Positions 1 through 7,066 are shown, numbered from the stretch's first letter. The stretch: 12,859 bases of DNA from JBBDNV01 sp040877415 (GCA_040877415.1 JBBDNV010000169.1:1-12859), one strand, 5' to 3'. Numbers and translations are program-made. The notes: generated by a model not told the origin, from the letters alone.

Positions 1-119
1 TCTTCGCCGAATGTTCGAGAGATCAAATCTTGCATTTCCTCTCGGATGCTTTCCAACGGTCCACGGCGAAACAGCGTCCGCAGCCTACGGGGTTCACTCT
101 TCGCGATTGCAGTAGCCAT
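1..119 (-). CDS. Small heat-shock protein (Hsp20-like), 5' end only
   Basis: The first 39 codons of a gene that runs off the left edge. The visible N-terminus starts MATAIAKSEPRRLRTLFRRG and continues with an amphipathic stretch, PLESIREEMQDLISRTFGE. Hsp20-family proteins often have this kind of N-terminal arm (basic patch, then 'P-x-x-x-x-R-E-E-M-x-x-L-x-x-R-x-F-G-E') before the alpha-crystallin domain, which would lie outside the window. Such proteins form oligomers that hold unfolding proteins for later refolding. The ATG is well fixed: a perfect AGGAGG lies six bases upstream. It is the last gene visible in the minus-strand stress cluster and fits that context. The family call rests on the arm alone, so another protein with a similar N-terminus is possible. 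Confidence 0.6.
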   Translation of the reverse strand, partial: MATAIAKSEPRRLRTLFRRGPLESIREEMQDLISRTFGE

Positions 120-123
120 AATC

Positions 124-131
124 AACCTCCT
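124..131 (-). promoter_or_regulatory. Strong ribosome binding site of the Hsp20-like gene
   Basis: On the minus strand the sequence reads AGGAGGTT, a full anti-16S match, six bases from AGGAGG to the ATG at 119. It fixes the start of the Hsp20-like gene. Most other genes in the cluster have weaker sites; the His-rich helical gene has an equally good one. Confidence 0.8.
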
Positions 132-162
132 ATGAAACTTCTCGTGTAACCAGCAACTCGAA

Positions 163-303
163 CTAGAACGCCCCATTGCCGAAGCAAAGTTGGTGCCACA
201 AGTCCACACAATCCACTTCAAGCGGTGCGAAATCGTCAAAGTGCCGCTGTTTGCCCAACAGATCGCGCTGAACTGGGTCCAGGATAGCGCGCGAAGCGAT
301 CAC
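163..303 (-). pseudogene. Possible small coding frame or gene remnant between HPF and Hsp20
   Basis: Between the HPF stop (379) and the Hsp20-like start (119) the minus strand is open from just after the HPF stop codon to a TAG at 163-165, in the same frame as HPF. From the only reasonable start, a GTG at 303 with no Shine-Dalgarno sequence, it gives 46 residues including the protein-like stretch LLGKQRHFDDFAPLEVDCVD. The composition looks like a globular protein, but no family was recognised. The opposite strand is also open over most of the stretch, so strand and reality are both uncertain. It may be a decayed 3' end, a tiny gene, or chance. Confidence 0.25.
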
Positions 304-378
304 GCGATCGCGTTGGTCTGTGCGTAGTCGCCCGCACGATGTCGCGCTCCGGGCCAGGGCACATTGCGCCCAACGCCG

Positions 379-948
379 CTATGTCAGGTGATGATGCCGG
401 CCGAGAACTCGGACTGTGCTAGCTTGAGGACCCTTATCGCCCAACTCTTCGGCGAACGTAACCTCGGTTCCAATCGCCAGATCGTCGAACTTGCTGTCCA
501 ATACGCTGTTTGCGTGGAAGTAAACCTCGCGCCCTTCTGGCGTTTCGATGAACCCGTAACCACCCTCAGGCAGCAGCTTAACAATCCGTCCGTGTGGCGG
601 GATTTCGTGGTGTTTTACATCTTGTCGTTGGCGGCGGACGTAGTCTTCCAATCGTCGCGCCGCCGAGTCGAACGCGTCTCGAATGGCAACGTTGACGTCC
701 TTGTAATGAGGATCATGTTCAGCCGGTTCGTGGACCACAGCGATCTCTTCCCCCGGCACTTTGATATCGAGACGCACCTGATACACGTTGCCGAACTCGT
801 GGTGCCGGTGCGGCACATCGACGACCACGCGACAGCTCATGATTTGATCGCAGAATTCGTCGAGCTGTGCTGCCTCTTCCCAAATACGATCCTCAATCGT
901 TGCTGAGCGGTCCAGGTTGTGGAAGCTGATTTGCAGAGCGAGCTTCAT
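379..948 (-). CDS. hpf: Ribosome hibernation factor HPF/RaiA with C-terminal cold-shock domain
   Basis: A 189-residue protein in two parts. Residues 1-107 match the S30AE (HPF/RaiA) fold: MKLALQISFHNLDRS at the start, then basic and acidic strands and the helix DAFDSAARRLEDYVRR. These factors sit in the 30S decoding channel and idle ribosomes during starvation. Residues 117-183 are a cold-shock domain, with RNA-binding motifs GYGFIE (130-135) and VYFHANSV (142-149), where long HPFs normally carry a dimerisation domain. The start at 948 is preferred over an ATG at 975: AGGA lies eight bases upstream of it, the further ATG has no such site, and the family begins at this methionine. It lies 36 bases after the DUF2267 gene, so the two are probably co-transcribed. 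The protein ends in HHHLT. Confidence 0.9.
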   Translation of the reverse strand: MKLALQISFHNLDRSATIEDRIWEEAAQLDEFCDQIMSCRVVVDVPHRHHEFGNVYQVRLDIKVPGEEIAVVHEPAEHDPHYKDVNVAIRDAFDSAARRLEDYVRRQRQDVKHHEIPPHGRIVKLLPEGGYGFIETPEGREVYFHANSVLDSKFDDLAIGTEVTFAEELGDKGPQASTVRVLGRHHHLT

Positions 949-984
949 GATTTCATTCCTAAATGAGCGCGGCATAGAATGGTG

Positions 985-1407
985 TCAGGACCACAGGGAA
1001 CGGATTTCCTCGGGCAAAGACTTCTTGAGTTTGTCGACCTCCCCCGGCGTGATGTGCTTGGCGAGAACATTCATCACCGCCCGCGTCACCGTCTCGATGT
1101 CGAAGCTCTCATCGGCGAACTCGCCTTTCACATGCGCGAGGAACTCCGCCTTCGTTCGCTCGCGCGAGGGCTTGTCGCCAAGGTGATACCCTTCATAGTA
1201 AAACCCTCGAACGAGCATCGGAAGCTGAGCGGCGAAGTGCGACGCATCGTTGACGCTCAGCCGATCGCGCAACGCGTGCAGCACGGCCCGCAGCGCCCGA
1301 TAGGCTCGCTGCTGATCCCGCCAGGCGAGCCTTTCCAGCAGGTCGTTCAACCAGGTGTGAGTAATTTCGATCGTGTGCTCAAACACGCTTAATGTGTCTT
1401 GCGTCAT
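985..1407 (-). CDS. DUF2267 domain protein
   Basis: A 140-residue soluble helical protein. The DUF2267 signature is clear: RAYRALRAVLHALRDRL (about 34-50), then FAAQLPMLVRGFYYEGYHLG (about 58-77), and a second helical half with the pattern 'F-x-x-x-V...E-x-x-x-x-A-V-x-x-V-L-x-x-x-I-x-x-G-E'. The molecular role of the family is unknown; it often lies beside stress genes. The ATG at 1407 is chosen because homology begins there and GGAGT precedes it at 1413-1417; the frame stays open upstream, but that part is unlike the family. It sits between a start-less frame (stop 15 bases upstream) and the HPF gene (36 bases downstream), so it is probably part of the same transcript. Confidence 0.85.
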   Translation of the reverse strand: MTQDTLSVFEHTIEITHTWLNDLLERLAWRDQQRAYRALRAVLHALRDRLSVNDASHFAAQLPMLVRGFYYEGYHLGDKPSRERTKAEFLAHVKGEFADESFDIETVTRAVMNVLAKHITPGEVDKLKKSLPEEIRSLWS

Positions 1408-1421
1408 GATAGCACTCCAGT

Positions 1422-1670
1422 TCAAAAGACGGTCGTCGGTGACGGATTGTGTTCGGCGCGATTCGATTTCGCTTCGACCATTGCGGCCGGCGCGAAGCTC
1501 TTGAGAAGTTCCACAACCTGTTCGTCCTCGACGGTCGGAAAATCCTTGTAAAATTGCCCGACGGCCCAAAACTCCGCCGGTGAATCGAGACAGACGACCT
1601 TGTCGCGACGCTCTTCAAAGGCCGCGAGATGATCATACCACGATAATGCCCTTGGTTTGACCGAAGTAGT
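1422..1670 (-). pseudogene. Protein-like frame without a start codon (truncated or frameshifted gene)
   Basis: Open from just after a TGA at 1671-1673 to a TGA at 1422-1424, giving 82 residues. It begins TTSVKPRALSWYDHLAAF and goes on EERRDKVVCLDSPAEFWAVG. The sequence looks strongly like a folded protein rather than chance, yet no ATG, GTG or TTG lies ahead of the conserved-looking part. The first in-frame candidates fall in the last third. A neighbouring frame has an ATG at 1690-1692 and would join it with a single frameshift near 1640, which would give a full small gene starting about 20 bases after the ATPase stop. The end is 14 bases from the DUF2267 start, as in an operon. No family recognised. 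A frameshift, a lost start codon or a non-standard start are all possible. Confidence 0.45.
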
Positions 1671-1711
1671 TCAAACTGCACCGCTGCTGGCATCAAGCGT
1701 TCGTAATGTGC

Positions 1712-4492
1712 TCAAGCTACCTCAATCGTCTGGCTCTTGAATGCTCGTCGCACGAACCATTTTCGACCTTCTTCTATGCTGAGCATGAACAGCGGGATCG
1801 CCGACAAGAACACCCAATGGCGGGCTTGCAACGGGGCCAAGCCAAACGCGGACGCCAGCCACGGCGTGTAAATAAGTGCCACGAGCAGCAGAAGTTCGGC
1901 GGCAATAGCTGCCAGCAGAAAACGGTTAGTCATCCACCCCGTATGCCAAACTGCTTGCCGGCTACTGCGGCACGCAAAGACATTGCCCACCTGGCTGGCG
2001 ACGATGGCTGCCAGCGACATGGTCGTTGCCGTTCGGTAGATGGGCCCTGAATCGGCCATTGCTTCGCCCCACTGCCAACCCGCGGACCGGTAAACAAAAA
2101 AGTATGCCAACATGGAACAGGCCGCTTCCAGGGGCCCCAGCCATCCGTACGCTCGGAGCAGCGTGGCCCGATCCAACAGTCGTTCCGTCCGTCTTCTGGG
2201 TAAACGACGCATGACGTCATCTTCAGGCGGCTCGGCGCCGAGTGCCAATGCCGGCAGCAGGTCGGTTCCCAGGTCCACCGCCAACACCTGCATGACCGTT
2301 AGCGGCAGCGGAATCCGAAACAGCACAAAGGCCACAAACGGCACAAGTTCCGGAATATTGCTGGTGAAGATGTAGGTGACGAACTTTCGCAGATTGTCGA
2401 ACACAGCTCGGCCTTCTTTGATCGCCGAAACGATACTTGTGAAGTGGTCGTCTGCGAGCACCATGTCGGCCGCTTCCCGGGCAACATCAGTGCCGGTCGC
2501 TCCCATGGCGACGCCAATGTCGGCCCGCTTGAGGGCAGGCGCATCATTGACCCCATCGCCGGTTACGGCAACGACCTCGCCGCCACTTTGCAGCAGCTCG
2601 ACGAGGCGCAGTTTATGTTCGGGCGTAACCCGCGCAAAAACCAAAGATGGATTCTTCAACAGCGCCACCAACGCCGAATCGTCCAGCGAATCAACTTCTA
2701 TTCCCTCGACGGCTCGGACATCCGAACCGCAGAGCCCGATTTCCCGTCCAATGGCGGCTGCGGTGCGGCCGCTGTCGCCGGTTGCCATAATCACCCGAAT
2801 TCCGGCGCTGCGACAGGCATTCACTGCGTCGCCGACGCCAACTCGCGGAGGATCTTCCATTGCCAAGAGGCCTAGGAACGTGAGCTCTCGCTCTACGTCG
2901 TCAACTCGCCAGCCGTCATCCGACATCGACGGCGAACCAACTTCCCGCTGCGCCACGGCCAGGACTCGCAAGCCACGATCGGCCATGGCGTCGTGGACCT
3001 GTGAGATTTCGCAGAGGATTGCTTGATCAAGTGGCCGCAGTTCACTGCCCCATTGGACCCCACTACACAAGGGAAGGACGTGGCTAGGCGCTCCCTTGAC
3101 GCAGGCCAAGGCACGATCTCGGCTGCGCTGAATAGTCGTCATGCGTTTGCGCAGCGAATCAAAGGGAAGCTCTGACAACCGTGGGGTGCTTGCGAGCACC
3201 TCGGATGTCAAACCCACTTTTGCTGCCGCAACTAAGAGCGCTGCCTCCGTCGGGTCGCCGACAACCCGCCACCGTGTCTCTCCCGACGCTGGAGGGATGA
3301 GACGCGCATCGCAACAGAGCGCAGCGACCTTTAGGGCATCGAGCACCGAGTCGCGGGAATCGGTCGAGCAAACTGGTTCGAGGTCACCGACGGGCGAGTA
3401 ACCGGTGCCGCCCAGCCGCCAGGCGCCGCCGGCAGCCCACAGTTCCCGAACGGTCATTTCGTTCTCGGTCAGCGTTCCTGTCTTGTCGGTGATGATCACG
3501 GTCGTGCATCCCAGCGTTTCAACTTTTTCCAACCGTCGAACCAGCGCGCTTCGGGCGGCCAGGCGACGCGCGGCGATTGCCAGCGCAAGCGTGATTGTTG
3601 GCAACAGTCCCTCGGGAACATTCGCGACAATCACGCCTACGCCGAACAGGAAGCTGTCTATCAACCTCAGCCCGCCGAGACTAATCCCCAACGCGAAGAA
3701 CGCGACGCCCATAGAAACTGAAAGCACGGTAATGAGTCGCGTGATCCGCATGATCTCTTGTTGCAGTGGACTGGGGCGTACCGGCTTTTGCTGAGTCATG
3801 CTGGCCAACCGACCAAACTCAGTCTGTCCGGCCGTTGCGAAGACAACCGCTTCTCCCGTGCCGCTAGCCACCAAAGTTCCCGCCAAAAGCAAGTTGGACA
3901 GTTGAGGTGTCGAGCGGTGGTCGACGCTGGGGCAGTCAGCAGTCCTTGGAATGAGGCGCGACTCACCGGTCAATGACGACATGTCAACGCGAAGCCGTGA
4001 CGCAGTCAACAATCGAGCGTCGGCACAAATGGATTCTCCCTCTCGGAGAATCAAGAGATCGCCGGCCACGACTTCCTCTGCCGGCACTTGCACTTCCTCC
4101 GCGTCCCGACGAACGGAAGCCTGGCGAGGCAGTAATGCTTCAAGCGATTCGATGGCCCGCCCGGCACTGTATTGTTGCCAGTAGCCAAACGCTCCATTGA
4201 TCAGCACGATGAAAACGATGGCCAGCGCCAACTCCGGCATTCCCGCCAGCCAGGCCAACGCTGCGCCGATCCAAAGCAGAATCGCCATCCAATGAACAAA
4301 GTTCTTCGCTAACTCCAACCACCAAGGCGTCTGCACGGGGCGCGGCAGCGTGTTGCGACCGTTGTGTTCGAGCCGCACGTGTGCTTCAAATTGCGTCAGA
4401 CCTGCATACGACGAACCGAGTAGCCGCAGCACGTCTTCTGCTGGACGCGTTGCCCATTGCGCGGCATTGAAATTCTCGTGCAAATGCGTCAT
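1712..4492 (-). CDS. P-type cation-transporting ATPase, P2C (Na+/K+-ATPase-like) signatures
   Basis: A 926-residue membrane ion pump. From the N-terminus: cation-ATPase N domain (about 8-60), M1-M2 (about 65-105), actuator motif TGES (175-178), M4 with VANVPEGLL (289-297), phosphorylation motif DKTGT (Asp336), nucleotide-binding KGA (466-468), hinge TGDGVND (644-650), and six C-terminal helices. M4 VANVPEGLL, M5 TSNIPE (Ser711, Asn712, Glu715) and M6 DLGTD (Asp740, Asp744) match the Na+/K+-ATPase alpha subunit better than SERCA. The M8 position of Na+/K+-ATPase Asp926 appears to be Asn (QVGN, 834-837). Ion choice is inferred. The ATG at 4492 is preferred: an in-frame GTG at 4681 would add 63 residues unlike the family and overlap the upstream gene. 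No Shine-Dalgarno sequence is obvious and no beta subunit is present. Confidence 0.9.
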   Translation of the reverse strand: MTHLHENFNAAQWATRPAEDVLRLLGSSYAGLTQFEAHVRLEHNGRNTLPRPVQTPWWLELAKNFVHWMAILLWIGAALAWLAGMPELALAIVFIVLINGAFGYWQQYSAGRAIESLEALLPRQASVRRDAEEVQVPAEEVVAGDLLILREGESICADARLLTASRLRVDMSSLTGESRLIPRTADCPSVDHRSTPQLSNLLLAGTLVASGTGEAVVFATAGQTEFGRLASMTQQKPVRPSPLQQEIMRITRLITVLSVSMGVAFFALGISLGGLRLIDSFLFGVGVIVANVPEGLLPTITLALAIAARRLAARSALVRRLEKVETLGCTTVIITDKTGTLTENEMTVRELWAAGGAWRLGGTGYSPVGDLEPVCSTDSRDSVLDALKVAALCCDARLIPPASGETRWRVVGDPTEAALLVAAAKVGLTSEVLASTPRLSELPFDSLRKRMTTIQRSRDRALACVKGAPSHVLPLCSGVQWGSELRPLDQAILCEISQVHDAMADRGLRVLAVAQREVGSPSMSDDGWRVDDVERELTFLGLLAMEDPPRVGVGDAVNACRSAGIRVIMATGDSGRTAAAIGREIGLCGSDVRAVEGIEVDSLDDSALVALLKNPSLVFARVTPEHKLRLVELLQSGGEVVAVTGDGVNDAPALKRADIGVAMGATGTDVAREAADMVLADDHFTSIVSAIKEGRAVFDNLRKFVTYIFTSNIPELVPFVAFVLFRIPLPLTVMQVLAVDLGTDLLPALALGAEPPEDDVMRRLPRRRTERLLDRATLLRAYGWLGPLEAACSMLAYFFVYRSAGWQWGEAMADSGPIYRTATTMSLAAIVASQVGNVFACRSSRQAVWHTGWMTNRFLLAAIAAELLLLVALIYTPWLASAFGLAPLQARHWVFLSAIPLFMLSIEEGRKWFVRRAFKSQTIEVA

Positions 4493-4670
4493 AAGTCGCG
4501 CCGCAAGTACATCGATACCTGGCGATGAAGAACGGGCTAATTGTTGTGCAGTACAGCGCCGACGACAAGCGTGTGCGCCGAAACAATTCGCGACTCGGCC
4601 TGCGACAGAACTGCGGGGCAATCCGTTGTTGGCGCGCGGCCAGATCGTCGCATGGTCGAAACTCAGCGCT

Positions 4671-5306
4671 TCATCGGACACTTTTCAGTTGATCCAACTC
4701 GACACCGAGGTTTTCCTCAGACATAGCGTCGAATGCCGGAATCGTCCGAAGCGCTTTTGCCGTCGGACAAGTGATCGCCGTGCCCGCCAACGAGATTGCG
4801 CTTGTGGTCCGGTCGCATTCGAGGTAACCCTCGTCGATCAGCCTATGAATCACTGGCATGACTTGCGGCACCGTCTTGCCGAGGTACTCGGCAACATCCT
4901 TCACCGTCGCGCGGAACTGCGTTTCTTCGCCATCCAGATACATCACGGCTAAATCCAGCACATACGATAGCGCTTCCCTTCCAAGCCGTGTCAATGCATT
5001 CTTTGAATGTTGCTCAGCGTTTGCACAGTCCTCTTCGTCCGGGTGACATTCCTGGCAGGCGGTTAGCCCAGCGCCCGCCTGCTCCCGAGCCCAGGAGGCA
5101 AGCTCCGCCGTATCCAACGAGCAGGCTTTGATGTGCGCCCCCGTCGTCAGGTGGGCCCGCTTGTGGGGCTTGATGATCGAGCAGGTCGCTCGATGCAAAA
5201 TCAGGTGCTTCTTCTTAGGCTTGGATTTGGAGTCGATGACGAACCCCTGCCGATGGCGTGAAATCCAGGAAACGTAGGCGGGGTCGTCGTTAATGATGAT
5301 CAGCAT
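4671..5306 (-). CDS. Cys-rich N-terminal domain plus winged-helix protein (putative regulator)
   Basis: A 211-residue soluble protein in two parts. Residues 1-90 begin with INDDPAYVSWISRHRQGFVI and carry LHRATC (37-42), HIKAC (58-62) and CQEC (84-87). The four cysteines 42, 62, 84 and 87 could bind zinc. This kind of domain, with 'LHRxxC' and a late CxxC, occurs in uncharacterised bacterial proteins; no name can be given with confidence. Residues about 105-165 look like a winged helix-turn-helix: RLGREALSYVLDLAVMYLDG, then VKDVAEYLGKTVPQVMPVIH as helix-turn-helix and the wing GYLECDRTTSAISL. It is probably a DNA-binding regulator, perhaps of the ATPase gene that starts 178 bases downstream. 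Start at 5306; no clear Shine-Dalgarno sequence. Confidence 0.7.
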   Translation of the reverse strand: MLIIINDDPAYVSWISRHRQGFVIDSKSKPKKKHLILHRATCSIIKPHKRAHLTTGAHIKACSLDTAELASWAREQAGAGLTACQECHPDEEDCANAEQHSKNALTRLGREALSYVLDLAVMYLDGEETQFRATVKDVAEYLGKTVPQVMPVIHRLIDEGYLECDRTTSAISLAGTAITCPTAKALRTIPAFDAMSEENLGVELDQLKSVR

Positions 5307-5342
5307 GGCGGTGAAGGCTCATTGATCATGGCTACCGGCTTG

Positions 5343-5747
5343 CTACATGGGTTTCGCGACCGCATTGTGGAGCATGCTCACTTGCGCCATGACCGTGTGA
5401 TGATGCCGTTTGATCCGCTCGTGGGCGTCATGCTGTTGCGTGTGCTTGGCTGCCTCCTTGTCGTGAGCTTGCGCGAGCGAAATCAACTCAGCTCCGGTTT
5501 CGCCGCGTTCGTATTCGACCAAGGCATGTTCGTGCGCAGCCAATTCCTGTTCGCGCAAACGAATGGCCGCGGCGTGCACTTGCAGCGCCTTTTCGTGCTC
5601 CTTGAGTGCCGCCTCAATCTCCTTGAGATCAGCCGCCGCCTTCTTAAACTCCTCCTGCCAGGCACTAATATCGCAGCGCCACATGTCATTGTCGCTTAAC
5701 CATTGCTTGTGATCCTGATGCATCGTTGCGTGTGTCACGGTTGCCAT
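5343..5747 (-). CDS. His-rich helical (coiled-coil) hypothetical protein
   Basis: A 134-residue soluble protein with no recognised family. It starts MATVTHATMHQDHKQWLSDN, followed by WRCDISAWQEEFKKAAADLK and a long charged helix (about 28-82) with coiled-coil character (EIEAALKEHEKALQVHAAAI). A second helical half ends with RIKRHHHTVM. About 15 histidines, many spaced along the helices, suggest metal binding or a helical bundle, but no known His-motif is complete. The start at 5747 is fixed by a perfect AGGAGG six bases upstream (5754-5759); an in-frame ATG at 5777 has none. It lies between the broken groEL gene and the winged-helix gene and is probably expressed with the stress cluster. Confidence 0.75.
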   Translation of the reverse strand: MATVTHATMHQDHKQWLSDNDMWRCDISAWQEEFKKAAADLKEIEAALKEHEKALQVHAAAIRLREQELAAHEHALVEYERGETGAELISLAQAHDKEAAKHTQQHDAHERIKRHHHTVMAQVSMLHNAVAKPM

Positions 5748-5753
5748 AGGAAA

Positions 5754-5759
5754 CCTCCT
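5754..5759 (-). promoter_or_regulatory. Strong ribosome binding site of the His-rich helical gene
   Basis: AGGAGG on the minus strand, six bases before the ATG at 5747. It decides between this start and the in-frame ATG 30 bases further upstream. Confidence 0.8.
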
Positions 5760-5818
5760 GAGTTGATATGTCGTCATTTTGCAAGGCGTTGGACATCCCG
5801 CGAATATTTGCGAGCCTA

Positions 5819-6736
5819 CTACTCACCCATCATGCGATCGGTTTCCGCCTTTGACTCTGGAATTTCGGTCAGCGTTGCCTCAGTCAACAAGAGGACACTA
5901 GCCACGGAAACGGCGTTTTCCAATGCCAGACGCACGACCTTGGTCGGGTCAATGATGCCCGCCTCAACCAGATCGACGTACTGGCAGCGTGCGGCGTCCA
6001 AGCCATAGTTGCCGCTGCCGGCCCGCATCTGGCTGACCACTACTCCGCCATCCATGGCCGAGTTTTCGGCAATCTGACGAGTTGGCGCCTCGAGCGCTCT
6101 CTTGAGTATCCGCAGTCCCGTCCGCTCGTCGCCGTCGCAATTGGCTTCCTCGCGTTCGACCGCGTCGATCGCTCTTAGTAAGGTTAGTCCGCCGCCGGGT
6201 ACAATTCCCTCGGCCATTGCGGCTTTGGTCGAGCTGATGGCGTCTTCCAGGGCCTCCTTGCGGCTTTTCATTTCCGCTTCTGAGGGAGCACCCACCCGGA
6301 TCACAGCGACGCCGCCGGCGAGCTTGGCCAGTCGCTCTTGCAGTTTCTCACAATCATAGTCAGAAGTCGTTTTGTCGATTTGCTTTCGAACTTCGTTGCA
6401 ACGCCCTTCGATGTCCTTCTTCTGGCCTCCGCCGCCGATGATAGTGGTGTTATCCTTGTCGATGACCACGCGCTGCGCCTTACCCAGTTCGCCGATGGTC
6501 ACGTTTTCCAACTTTAGTCCCAATTCGTCGGCAATGAATTGTCCGCCGGTGACCACGGCCAGATCTTGCATGAGCGCTTTGCGGCGGTCGCCGTATCCGG
6601 GCGCCTTGACCGCTGCACATGGCAGGATTCCCCGGATCTTGTTCACCAATAGCGTTGCCAGTGCTTCTCCCTCAATATCCTCGGCGACGATTAACAGCGA
6701 TGTTCTCGCCTTCGCGATTTTGCTGGACTTGGTTCC
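5819..6736 (-). pseudogene. groEL: GroEL chaperonin, 3' part only (5'-truncated)
   Basis: The frame encodes the C-terminal ~300 residues of a 60-kDa chaperonin. Homology begins at KIAKARTSLLIVAEDIEG (codon at 6721), equal to about residue 240 of the ~548-residue E. coli protein. It continues through VKAPGYGDRRKALMQDLAVV, TTSDYDCEKLQERLAKLAGG, the VPGGG loop and GIIDPTKV to a stop at 5819. The last residues are DRMMGE, without the usual GGM tail. Missing are the N-terminal equatorial domain with the GDGTT ATP motif, and half of the apical domain, so it cannot be an ATPase. No proper start exists; a TTG at 6649 lies inside the homology. An in-frame TGA (6737-6739) lies just upstream, and the DNA beyond it belongs to the DUF2934 gene. 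The intact frame suggests a recent truncation. Confidence 0.88.
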
Positions 6737-6984
6737 TCACGATTGTTGCCAGCGGCGCATGCCTCAGACGGGGCGGCGAGTTGCGCGCGTGTCCCATCGA
6801 GGGGCCGATGCGGAACGTAGTTTTGCTCGATCCATTCGCGCTCCGCCTTGAGCCAAAATTCAAGTTGCCCACAGTCGGGGCACCCGGCGTCGATCCAGTT
6901 GAAGTAGGCCATTTTCTGCACGGCATCCTTGCTGGAGTTCAGCTCTTCCGGAGTCATCTCGAGGGTTTCCAGCCTAACGGTCAT
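6691..6984 (-). CDS. DUF2934 domain protein with a probably chimaeric C-terminus
   Basis: A 97-residue protein starting MTVRLETLEMTPEELNSS. Residues about 18-50 carry a DUF2934-type motif: AYFNWIDAGCPDCGQLEFWL, then KAEREWIEQNY. The function of this short domain is unknown. The last residues (SRRREHRC) are read from DNA that in another frame encodes GroEL, so the original C-terminus seems to have been replaced at the join, around 6720-6740. The two frames overlap by 46 bases. The start at 6984 is chosen because the protein-like sequence begins there; the ribosome binding site is weak (AGGC). It is the first gene of the minus-strand cluster and faces the hydrolase gene across a 384-base gap. 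Confidence 0.75.
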   Translation of the reverse strand: MTVRLETLEMTPEELNSSKDAVQKMAYFNWIDAGCPDCGQLEFWLKAEREWIEQNYVPHRPLDGTRAQLAAPSEACAAGNNREEPSPAKSRRREHRC

Positions 6985-7052
6985 GGTCACAGCCTTTCGC
7001 GTCGAGGAGGTAAGCAAGGGCAACGCATTGCTTCGCGGCTTTGCAATACGCA

Positions 7053-7066
7053 GTTGGCGTGCCAAC
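7053..7066. promoter_or_regulatory. Operator-like inverted repeat GTTGGC-GT-GCCAAC
   Basis: Perfect six-base arms with a two-base centre, 69 bases upstream of the DUF2934 start and about 300 bases upstream of the hydrolase start. The symmetry and place fit a dimeric repressor or activator site. No second copy was noticed in the window and no regulator can be assigned. Confidence 0.3.

Noticed and set aside
120..378. CIRCE (HrcA) or DosR-type operator near the heat-shock genes
   Set aside because: No TTAGCACTC-N9-GAGTGCTAA or GGGACTT-type palindrome was found here or ahead of the groEL remnant.
364..906. Plus-strand open frame of 180 codons
   Set aside because: It is antisense to the HPF/cold-shock gene, which has clear motifs in both domains.
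2376..3026. Long plus-strand open frames opposite the ATPase gene (also 3405-3794 and 4350-4952)
   Set aside because: Ser/Arg-rich translations with no domain; they mirror a strongly conserved P-type ATPase on the other strand.
5799..5812. Near-palindrome CGCGAATATTTGCG between the groEL remnant and the helical gene
   Set aside because: Two mismatched positions, no T-run and no second copy seen; could be chance.
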